Assembly (NCBI GenBank): GCA_947074245.1
Contig: CAMTOW010000181.1
Coordinates: 1-5,409 of the forward strand
Length of the DNA stretch: 5,409 bases
DNA from: an uncultured Bacteroidales bacterium
GTDB taxonomy: Bacteria > Bacteroidota > Bacteroidia > Bacteroidales > JAUNSR01
Direction of reading: 5' to 3'
Below, piece after piece: positions 1 through 5,409 of this stretch. Under the pieces are notes generated by a model. The model had not been told where the DNA came from, searched no databases, and worked only from the letters and a program-made list of their open reading frames with translations. Each line of letters starts with the position of its first letter. Position 1 is the first letter of the stretch. Both the position numbers and the translations under genes were made by a program.

Positions 1-99
1 TCCCTTTATGATTCTTTGTATACTAATGATGTAATCGGATCTGAGCCCATTACGATCAAATCTCGCTCATATCGATTCTGCGAAACCTATCTGATATAA
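1..99 (+). CDS. C-terminal end of an unrecognised protein (partial)
   Basis: Frame 1 is open from the first base of the window to a TAA at 97-99, giving 32 residues that end in ...RFCETYLI. The other two plus-strand frames hit stops within the first 30 bases. A strong plus-strand terminator begins 2 bp after the stop codon, which is the best argument that this is the tail of a real gene rather than a chance open stretch. The start lies outside the window. The visible tail is polar with no recognisable motif, so no function can be assigned. An open stretch this short could arise by chance, so confidence rests mainly on the terminator context. The gene converges on the LamG-like gene to its right. 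Confidence 0.55.
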   Translation, partial: SLYDSLYTNDVIGSEPITIKSRSYRFCETYLI

Positions 100-100
100 C

Positions 101-145
101 AAAGGCTGTCTCTTAAACCCAAGAGACAGCCTTTATTCTATTTTT
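101..145 (+). terminator. Intrinsic terminator, perfect 14-bp stem
   Basis: The left arm (101-114, AAAGGCTGTCTCTT) and right arm (121-134) are exact reverse complements around a 6-base AAACCC loop, followed by the T-rich run ATTCTATTTTT (135-145). It lies immediately after the stop codon of the plus-strand gene ending at 99. On the minus strand the stem is followed by GTTATAT, a poorer U-tract, so it might also stop transcripts of the convergent LamG-like gene, whose stop codon is about 100 bp away, but less efficiently. The rest of the gap (146-232) holds nothing I can support. Confidence 0.88.
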
Positions 146-232
146 GAATCTATAATCGAAACGAACCGATTCATCGCGAGGATAACTGTTCACCTCAATT
201 TGTTTTCTTTTTTTGATAAGCAGTTTTATCGG

Positions 233-946
233 TTATAAGGAGCTTTGTTGAGCGATCTTCATCCCTTTTATAAAGTTCTTATAGGTGATTGCCGAGCAGT
301 CTACGTCAATCCAAAGCGTATTGGCGCTTGCCACAGCGGGTATATCGATGATTACTTCTCCATTGATATATACCTTTACGGATTCGTTTTTGGCGCTTAA
401 GCACAACTTGTGCCACTTGTTTGTATTCAAAACTCCTGTTTTACTGCTCTTTTTTTCTTCTCCGTGCGGAGTGACCCACATCCATTTATAAAGGATATCG
501 TCTTCATATCCGTTTTCGATAATGATATCGCAAAGAGATGAAAATTGATCTTCCCGCAAGCATACTTTATATCGGTCTCCTTCGATTCTGTTTTTATCGA
601 TATAGAAATCAAATTCTACCGTAAAGTTTTTCGGAAGATAAGGAAATCGATCCGACAATTTAGGACTGATAATCGTCGATGGTTGCAACATGATATACTT
701 GCTTCCCTCTTCATCTTCTGATATGATCGCTTCACCTTCAATGATATCCCAGTTATTGGGATGCATTCCGATTTCAGTCATATTTTGATCATCTTCAAAC
801 AAAATATCTTTGCCGGCAACGAAAAGAGCAGACTCTGTCGTTTTTGGCGAGAATGAAGTCTTGACTTCTGCCATTGCTGTTTCTTGAGCTATGAGAGATC
901 CGCCCATGAATAGCAATATTCCTAAAAATAGAACACCCTTTTTCAT
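233..946 (-). CDS. Secreted LamG-like (concanavalin A-like fold) domain protein
   Basis: This encodes a 237-residue exported protein. I chose the ATG at 944-946 because it begins a clear signal peptide (MKKGVLFLGILLFMGGSLIA, then QET, residues 1-20) and has AAAGG a few bases upstream. An in-frame ATG at 997 would add 17 residues ahead of the signal peptide and is unlikely. After a short linker (about 21-47), residues 48-230 resemble the LamG/jelly-roll module seen in Bacteroidota surface proteins: an ILFEDD opening, a central FTVEFDFYID strand, a WHKLCLSAKNESVKVYINGE segment, and a final strand near the C-terminus. In related Bacteroidota proteins this module often precedes an OmpA-like domain, but here none follows. 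There is no lipobox cysteine after the signal peptide, so it is probably periplasmic or secreted. Ligand and role are unknown. It lies 78 bp downstream of the FAD gene on the same strand, with no convincing promoter of its own visible. The export and fold class are fairly sure; function is not. Confidence 0.8.
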   Translation of the reverse strand: MKKGVLFLGILLFMGGSLIAQETAMAEVKTSFSPKTTESALFVAGKDILFEDDQNMTEIGMHPNNWDIIEGEAIISEDEEGSKYIMLQPSTIISPKLSDRFPYLPKNFTVEFDFYIDKNRIEGDRYKVCLREDQFSSLCDIIIENGYEDDILYKWMWVTPHGEEKKSSKTGVLNTNKWHKLCLSAKNESVKVYINGEVIIDIPAVASANTLWIDVDCSAITYKNFIKGMKIAQQSSL

Positions 947-1024
947 AGTACCTTTGTTTAGTTTTGTTATTAAGAAACTATTTTTAAGGTATAACAACGA
1001 AAAAAGTTCTATTGTTTAGAAATA

Positions 1025-2584
1025 TTAGTAATTAACAGTGCTAATTAACTTTTCTGCACAATTCTCTCCGTCAATTGCTGCCGAAACGATTCCGCCTGCA
1101 AAACCGGCTCCTTCACCACAAGGGAATAATCCTTGTATATCAGGGTGTTGTAGGTTTTCACGATCGCGAGGAATTCGTACCGGTGCTGAAGTTCTTGTTT
1201 CAACTCCAATCATTAAAGCTTCATTTGTAAGGAATCCTTTTGCAGATTTACCAAATATTTTAAATCCTTCGCGAAGTCGTTTGCTGATGAATTCTGGCAT
1301 CCAGAAATGAAGTGGTGATGATACGAGCCCGGGCGCATACGAACTTTCCGGTAAATTGCATGACAATCGTCCTTCTACGAAGTCCAACATCCGCTGAGCA
1401 GGTGCCGTTTGTTTGGAGTTGCCATTCAGATAACATTGATATTCAAGGTCTTCTTGAAAGCGCATCATGGCTAATTCCTCATATTGGCTGTAATCCGGTA
1501 GATCATCTGGATGGATTTCTACGACCATACCCGAATTGGCCCATCTCGAACCGCGTGATGAGGAAGACATACCGTTTACTACAATTTGGTTCGGTCCGCT
1601 GGCTGCGGGTACCACTACGCCTCCGGGACACATACAGAACGAATAGACTCCTCGTCCTTCTACTTGCGTTACAAAGCTGTACTCTGCCGCCGGAAGATAT
1701 TCTCCGCGCCCCTCCTTATTATGATATTGAATTTGGTCGATTAGTTTTTGTGGATGCTCCAAACGCACGCCTACCGCGATACCCTTTGGTTCAATACGGA
1801 TCCCTTTCTCTTTCAGAAGATGATATACGTCGCGAGCCGAATGTCCCGTTGCGAGTATGACCGGACCATCGAACGTGCGTCCGTCTTCTGTTACGATTCC
1901 TTTCACTTGATTATCAGCCAAGATCAGATCCGTCATTTTCGTTTCGAAGTGTACCTCACCGCCACGAGCTTTAATCTCTTCCCGAATGTTTTCAATGACA
2001 GCCGGTAGTTTATCTGTTCCGATATGTGGATGTGCGTCGGCCAGAATCGAAGTGTCGGCTCCGAATTGGCACAATAGGTTTAGAATACGGTCTACCGATC
2101 CTCGCTTTTTACTTCTGGTATAAAGTTTTCCGTCCGAATAGGCTCCTGCGCCTCCTTCTCCGAAACTATAATTCGATTCCGGATTCACGCGGTGTTCGCG
2201 ACTGATCTGAGCCAGATCCTTTTTTCGGTCTCGCACGTTCTTCCCGCGCTCCACGATAATCGGTTTCACTCCGAGTTCAATCAGGCGGAGGGCTGCGAAC
2301 AATCCTGCCGGACCCGCGCCTACGATTATGGCTTGTCGTGCTTCACGCACATCCTTGAATTCGATTTTTACGAAAGGTTCATCTTTCGGTTCTTCTTGAA
2401 TGTATAGAGCGGCTTTGATGTTGATCAGAATGGCACGCTGTCGCGCGTCGATCGAGCGTTTCAAAACGCGTATGGCTTTTACCGCTCGCGGATCGATACC
2501 GTTTTGCTTGCAAAGCAATTTTATCAAAAGTTCGTCCGATGACGCGTCTTTAGGCGTAACTCGGGTTTGTATTTCTTTTATCAT
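1025..2584 (-). CDS. FAD-dependent dehydrogenase, COG2509 family
   Basis: This 519-residue cytosolic flavoprotein has a complete reading frame. Residues 1-80 form an N-terminal extension typical of this family. The dinucleotide-binding motif GAGPAG lies at 89-94 (AIIVGAGPAGLFAALRL), ending with the acidic E112 of VERG that usually contacts the FAD ribose. Family signatures follow: FGEGGAGAYSDGKLYTR (141-157), ATGHSARD (245-252), FCMCPGG (317-322), ETRTSAPVR (462-470), and the C-terminal FAD-binding LFPCGEGAGFAGGIVSAAIDG (486-506). These place it with the uncharacterised FAD-dependent dehydrogenases, which are widespread and have no established substrate. Cysteines in the FCMCPGG and FPCGEG motifs might be redox-relevant, but that is inference. 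The start ATG at 2582-2584 lies 28 bp after the radA stop, suggesting co-transcription. The length looks normal and nothing appears damaged. Confidence 0.93.
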   Translation of the reverse strand: MIKEIQTRVTPKDASSDELLIKLLCKQNGIDPRAVKAIRVLKRSIDARQRAILINIKAALYIQEEPKDEPFVKIEFKDVREARQAIIVGAGPAGLFAALRLIELGVKPIIVERGKNVRDRKKDLAQISREHRVNPESNYSFGEGGAGAYSDGKLYTRSKKRGSVDRILNLLCQFGADTSILADAHPHIGTDKLPAVIENIREEIKARGGEVHFETKMTDLILADNQVKGIVTEDGRTFDGPVILATGHSARDVYHLLKEKGIRIEPKGIAVGVRLEHPQKLIDQIQYHNKEGRGEYLPAAEYSFVTQVEGRGVYSFCMCPGGVVVPAASGPNQIVVNGMSSSSRGSRWANSGMVVEIHPDDLPDYSQYEELAMMRFQEDLEYQCYLNGNSKQTAPAQRMLDFVEGRLSCNLPESSYAPGLVSSPLHFWMPEFISKRLREGFKIFGKSAKGFLTNEALMIGVETRTSAPVRIPRDRENLQHPDIQGLFPCGEGAGFAGGIVSAAIDGENCAEKLISTVNY

Positions 2585-2612
2585 AGATGATGCAAACGTT
2601 TGGGATAGACGA

Positions 2613-3980
2613 TCAACCGAAAAGAGCGCGAAAAGCTTCTTCCACTTTTCTCACGGGCAATATTTCGATGTTCAGTTTCTTCGTGTCCATCCCTTTTAAG
2701 TTAAGATTAGGAATAATTATTTTGTTGAAACCAAGCTTCTCCGCTTCAAGGATTCGTTGTTCGATACGTCCGATCGGTCGTATCTCACCCGACAACCCCA
2801 CCTCTCCGGTTAGCGCGGTATTGATTTCGATGGGAAGATCCATATTTGATGATAAGATCGCGCTGATCACGGCAAGGTCCATTGCCGGGTCATTCACTTT
2901 CAATCCGCCGGCGATGTTGAGGAAGACGTCTTTTTGGGCGAGTTTGAAACCCACTCTTTTTTCGAGTACGGCCAGCAACATGTTCATCCGTCGTGTGTCA
3001 AATCCTGTCGCCGAACGCATCGGTGTTCCGTATGCGGCGGTGCTCACTAGGGCCTGTGTCTCGATCAAGAATGGTCGCATACCTTCGATTGCTGCCGAAA
3101 TGGCTACTCCACTCAACCCTTCATGGTTTTGCGATAATAATAGTTCCGACGGATTGCTCACCTCGCGAAGACCGTTCTGTCGCATTTCATAGATTCCCAT
3201 CTCGGCCGTACTTCCGAAGCGATTCTTGATAGATCGCAGGATGCGATACATATAATGTTGGTCGCCTTCAAACTGCAATACCGTATCTACGATATGTTCC
3301 AGTACTTTCGGTCCGGCGATTGATCCTTCCTTATTGATATGACCGATCAACAGAACCGGAGTTCCCGTTTCTTTGGCGAATTTAAGAATCTGGGCTGCAC
3401 ATTCTCGTACTTGTCCTACGCTTCCCGCCGATGATTCGATCGCGTCGGTAGCCACCGTTTGGATCGAGTCGATGATAACCAGGTCTGGTTGTGTATTACG
3501 GATATGTACGAAAATTTCTTCTAAAGAGGTTTCACAGACGATAAAGCAATCCGGATTGGCGTGTCCCAATCGTTCGGCTCTCAGTTTAAGCTGTTTGGCG
3601 CTCTCTTCGCCCGAAACGTAAAGTGTCCGTTTGTTTTGTAACTGCAATACGGTTTGCAAGACCAGAGTCGATTTTCCGATACCGGGATCTCCCCCCAACA
3701 GAATCATCGAACCCGGCACCATGCCGCCGCCCAAAACCCGGTTCAGCTCATCATTGTTCATATCGATCCGGGTTTCTTCCGAAGTCACGATTTCATGGAG
3801 CAGTTGGGGTTTCTGTTTGGGTGCGACCGATCCGCTGTAGGTCGCTTTGACAGGTGCGTTTTTCGATACGACCTCTTCTACGAATGTATTCCATTCTCCG
3901 CAAGCCGGGCATTTTCCTTGCCACTTGGGCGATTCGTTTCCGCAGTTGCTGCAAAAGAAGACACTTTTCGTTTTTGCCAT
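2613..3980 (-). CDS. radA: DNA repair protein RadA
   Basis: This 455-residue RecA-like ATPase promotes branch migration in homologous recombination and repair, acting on DNA in the cytosol. All hallmark parts are visible in order: a C4 zinc finger (C10, C13, C24, C27, with NESPKWQGKCPACGEW), Walker A GDPGIGKST (97-105, K103), a Walker B-like LVIIDS ending at D171, the RadA-specific KNRFG motif (252-256), and a C-terminal Lon protease-like domain with NDPAMDLAV (363-371) and TGEVGLSGEIRPI (391-403). The length is typical of the family. I place the start at the ATG at 3978-3980 (MAKTKSVFFCSNCG), as homologues begin just ahead of the zinc finger. An in-frame ATG at 4034 would add 18 residues and would fall inside the predicted promoter, so it is rejected. 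It heads a probable operon with the FAD dehydrogenase 28 bp downstream. Confidence 0.97.
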   Translation of the reverse strand: MAKTKSVFFCSNCGNESPKWQGKCPACGEWNTFVEEVVSKNAPVKATYSGSVAPKQKPQLLHEIVTSEETRIDMNNDELNRVLGGGMVPGSMILLGGDPGIGKSTLVLQTVLQLQNKRTLYVSGEESAKQLKLRAERLGHANPDCFIVCETSLEEIFVHIRNTQPDLVIIDSIQTVATDAIESSAGSVGQVRECAAQILKFAKETGTPVLLIGHINKEGSIAGPKVLEHIVDTVLQFEGDQHYMYRILRSIKNRFGSTAEMGIYEMRQNGLREVSNPSELLLSQNHEGLSGVAISAAIEGMRPFLIETQALVSTAAYGTPMRSATGFDTRRMNMLLAVLEKRVGFKLAQKDVFLNIAGGLKVNDPAMDLAVISAILSSNMDLPIEINTALTGEVGLSGEIRPIGRIEQRILEAEKLGFNKIIIPNLNLKGMDTKKLNIEILPVRKVEEAFRALFG

Positions 3981-4003
3981 AGATTCTTTTTGTTTAATGG
4001 ATG

Positions 4004-4035
4004 CAAAGTACGGAAAGATCCCCATTACAGCCAAA
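4004..4035 (-). promoter_or_regulatory. Predicted Bacteroidota-type promoter for radA
   Basis: Read on the minus strand, a TTTG (-33 box, 4032-4035) is separated by exactly 20 bp from an 8-mer GTACTTTG (4004-4011). The Bacteroides housekeeping consensus is TTTG, 19-21 bp, TAnnTTTG. The TTTG half and the spacing fit, but the TA half does not match strictly. Transcription would begin just upstream of the ATG at 3980, giving a leader of roughly 15-20 bases. This is motif-based inference only. The plus-strand transporter must have its own promoter in the same 130-bp gap; the best candidate there (TTTG at 4051-4054 with TATTCTTA at 4073-4080) is weak and I do not call it. Confidence 0.5.
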
Positions 4036-4110
4036 CATTTATAATTATCATTTGTTTAAACGCTTGAAAGATTATTCTTAATCGATCATTTCTATAAAGC
4101 TCTTTTTGGG

Positions 4111-5046
4111 ATGAAAAAAACATTGTTAAAAGCTTCTTTAGCCATCGGTTTCGCCGAGTTATTCAATGCTTTGAATATAAATGCTCAAAAGTACTTGCTT
4201 CCCGAATGGAGTAATGCTTTCTCCATGTTGTTTATGCGCACGGCTTTCGGTATGCTTTTTTTCTGGGTTCTCGATCGGTTTTCCCAAAAAGAGAAAGTTG
4301 CCCCGCGCGATCTTTTGTTCATGCTCACTGCCGGCGCTTGTAGTCTTACTTCTTATATGACGTTTTATTTATTGGGTGTCGAGAAGTCTTCTCCGGTCGA
4401 CAGCTCTCTAATCATGTCATGTATGCCCGTTGCAGTTCTGATTTTGGCCGTTCTGTTCTATCGGGAGAAACTCTCCATATTGAAGATTCTGGGTGTGATC
4501 TGTGGAATAGGGGGGACTGTTTTTATAATTCTTATGCAGGCTCGGGTAAACGATGCCGAACATTTTCGCAACTCCGTTCTTGGCAATCTGTTCTGCGTCT
4601 TCAGTGCTTTGTCTTATGGGGTTTATTTGATTGTCAATAAGCGTTTGGCTACACGATATGCACCGTTTACGATGCTCAAATGGATATTTACGGGCGCGTT
4701 CATAATGAGCATACCGCTTTTATGGATTGCGGGTTGGGATGTTCCTGCTTTCCGGGATGGTTTCCACGTCATTCCTTGGGCGGTCATTTTATTCGTTTTG
4801 ATATTCCCGACCGGGCTTACCTATCTGCTGATCCCTTTTGCGCTGAAAAATCTTCAGGCGACTACCGTTGCCATGTACGATTACGAAGTTCCCGTTGTCG
4901 CTTCCCTTGTCGGGATTTTGCTTGGTCAGGCTCACTTCGGGTGGTATCAACCCGTGGCGGCCATGTTGATATTTCTAGGTGTATATCTCGTTAGTAAAGA
5001 AAACAAGCGCATGCGTCGCCTGCATGACGACTCCTTGCCGATCTGA
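4111..5046 (+). CDS. EamA/DMT-family transporter
   Basis: This 311-residue inner-membrane protein belongs to the drug/metabolite transporter superfamily. It is built from two EamA repeats of five helices each. Hydrophobic segments are visible near residues 7-25, 36-54, 67-89, 97-116, 122-142, 157-176, 187-206, 219-243, 253-273 and 278-295, giving the expected ten. Repeat signatures are PVAVLILAVLFYREKLSILKI with GVICGIGGTVFI in the first half, and the matching PVVASLVGILLGQ plus PVAAMLIFLGVYLVSK in the second half, where the usual acidic residue after LLG is a glutamine (Q273). The C-terminal tail KENKRMRRLHDD is basic and probably cytosolic. Family members move amino acids, nucleosides or other small metabolites; the substrate cannot be read from the sequence. 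The gene diverges from radA and has no Shine-Dalgarno-like sequence ahead of its ATG. Confidence 0.92.
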   Translation: MKKTLLKASLAIGFAELFNALNINAQKYLLPEWSNAFSMLFMRTAFGMLFFWVLDRFSQKEKVAPRDLLFMLTAGACSLTSYMTFYLLGVEKSSPVDSSLIMSCMPVAVLILAVLFYREKLSILKILGVICGIGGTVFIILMQARVNDAEHFRNSVLGNLFCVFSALSYGVYLIVNKRLATRYAPFTMLKWIFTGAFIMSIPLLWIAGWDVPAFRDGFHVIPWAVILFVLIFPTGLTYLLIPFALKNLQATTVAMYDYEVPVVASLVGILLGQAHFGWYQPVAAMLIFLGVYLVSKENKRMRRLHDDSLPI

Positions 5047-5051
5047 TTCCG

Positions 5052-5308
5052 TTAGCGGTTGAAGATATAAACGAATCCTCCGATAATCAACAGACAGATG
5101 ATGATCAGAAACAGCATCATCAACAACCAATACACATACATCAGAATAGTTTGTGCGATGATCTTTCGCTTACTTCCTTCAAAGATCTGACTGTAAACCC
5201 AAAACGCGAGTATGAATTCCGCCCACCATGCTACACCATCGTCTTTGAAATGATTGAATGGTAGATAAAGCAATGTGAAGAATAGAAGTTGCGAAGCCAT
5301 GAATGCGC
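5052..5308 (-). CDS. Unrecognised small hydrophobic membrane protein, 5' end missing
   Basis: The minus-strand frame ends at a TAA (5052-5054) and stays open to the point where genuine sequence stops. The first available ATG is at 5298-5300, giving 82 residues, but the frame continues upstream of it (..A-F-M-A-S-Q..) until it runs into adapter sequence at 5309, so this Met may be internal and the true start is unknown. The visible part is strongly hydrophobic: numbering from that Met, segments lie at about 1-15, 24-40 and a long one at 47-80 (YVYWLLMMLFLIIICLLIIG within it), with a charged KDD and a GSKRK loop between them. It is therefore an integral membrane protein. I do not recognise the family. 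It converges on the transporter with 5 bp between stop codons and no terminator hairpin visible there. Confidence 0.7.
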
Positions 5309-5341
5309 AGATCGGAAGAGCGTCGTGTAGGGAAAGAGTGT
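5309..5341. other. Illumina TruSeq adapter sequence (artefact)
   Basis: This 33-base block begins AGATCGGAAGAGCGTCGTGT and is an exact match, from memory, to the reverse complement of the Illumina TruSeq read 1 sequencing primer, the sequence read when a sequencing read runs off the end of a short insert. It is not genomic. Because library inserts are A-tailed before ligation, the last true genomic base is 5308, or 5309 if the A also happens to be genomic. Confidence 0.98.
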
Positions 5342-5349
5342 TAAGATTA
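5342..5349. other. i5 index barcode (artefact)
   Basis: The 8 bases TAAGATTA sit exactly where the i5 index falls in a dual-indexed library. They are the reverse complement of TAATCTTA, the TruSeq HT D506 index as I recall it. This indicates a dual-index library. Confidence 0.88.
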
Positions 5350-5409
5350 GTTTAGAACACGGTGGCCGGCGGGACATTAAAACAACAACACGTCTACTCA
5401 GACACGAAC
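5350..5409. other. Error-rich P5 flow-cell sequence and post-adapter tail (artefact)
   Basis: Positions 5350-5378 align without gaps to the 29-base reverse complement of the P5 end that follows the i5 index, matching at 21 of 29 positions (for example CGGTGG and the closing CATT). The substitutions are as expected from low-quality late cycles. Positions 5379-5409 (starting AAAACAACAACACG) lie beyond the physical end of the library molecule and are A-rich noise. No gene should be called here. Confidence 0.9.

Noticed and set aside
215..230. Inverted repeat GATAA/TTATC as a possible terminator for the LamG-like gene
   Set aside because: The stem is only 5 bp, AT-rich, and on the coding strand is followed by A residues rather than U residues.
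947..997. Upstream ATG giving a 17-residue extension of the LamG-like protein
   Set aside because: It would bury the signal peptide behind 17 polar or mixed residues. The ATG at 946 directly starts a classical signal peptide and has AAAGG a few bases upstream.
1312..1860. 182-codon plus-strand open frame
   Set aside because: It lies wholly antisense within the well-supported FAD dehydrogenase gene and its translation shows no recognisable domain. The other plus-strand open frames within 1038-4067 are rejected for the same reason.
3981..4034. Upstream ATG giving an 18-residue extension of RadA
   Set aside because: RadA proteins start just before the zinc finger, and the extension overlaps the predicted promoter.
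4419..4994. Two plus-strand open frames overlapping the transporter
   Set aside because: They are alternate-frame shadows of the EamA transporter, with cysteine- and arginine-rich translations and no domain.
5049..5058. CCG-TTAG-CGG mini-hairpin between the convergent genes
   Set aside because: A 3-bp stem with no T-tract on either side is too weak to call as a terminator.
5309..5409. Right-end sequence as a novel element or attachment site
   Set aside because: It is fully explained by Illumina adapter, i5 index, decayed P5 sequence and post-molecule noise.

Overview
The window looks like ordinary chromosomal DNA from a member of the Bacteroidales (Bacteroides/Parabacteroides-like). Supporting signs are gene starts mostly lacking a clear Shine-Dalgarno sequence, a Bacteroidota-type promoter (TTTG, 20-bp spacer, TTTG-containing -7 box) ahead of radA, and a secreted LamG-like protein of a kind common in this phylum. 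The genus cannot be fixed from the sequence alone.

Layout from left to right. Positions 1-99 carry the last 32 codons of a plus-strand gene that begins outside the window. It is followed at once by a strong hairpin terminator (101-145). Three minus-strand genes come next, transcribed in the order radA (3980-2613), a COG2509-type FAD-dependent dehydrogenase (2584-1025), and a small secreted LamG-like protein (946-233). radA and the FAD gene are 28 bp apart and probably co-transcribed. The LamG gene lies 78 bp further downstream and may be a separate unit. A 130-bp divergent intergenic region separates radA from a plus-strand EamA/DMT-family membrane transporter (4111-5046). Converging on the transporter, only 5 bp away, is a minus-strand gene for an unrecognised small hydrophobic protein (5052 to the end of genuine sequence).

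The genuine genomic sequence ends at about 5308. From 5309 to 5409 the window is not biological. It is an exact 33-base copy of the Illumina TruSeq adapter (reverse complement of the read 1 primer), then an 8-base i5 index matching D506, then an error-filled copy of the P5 flow-cell sequence, then an A-rich tail. This is untrimmed adapter read-through at a contig end, and it cuts off the 5' end of the last gene.

No shared pathway links the genes. RadA works in recombination and DNA repair, the FAD protein is a predicted oxidoreductase of unknown substrate, the transporter probably exports or imports small metabolites, and the LamG-like protein is exported from the cytoplasm. I found no mobile element, CRISPR array, tRNA, rRNA or novel system. 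The most noteworthy signal is the technical artefact at the right end.
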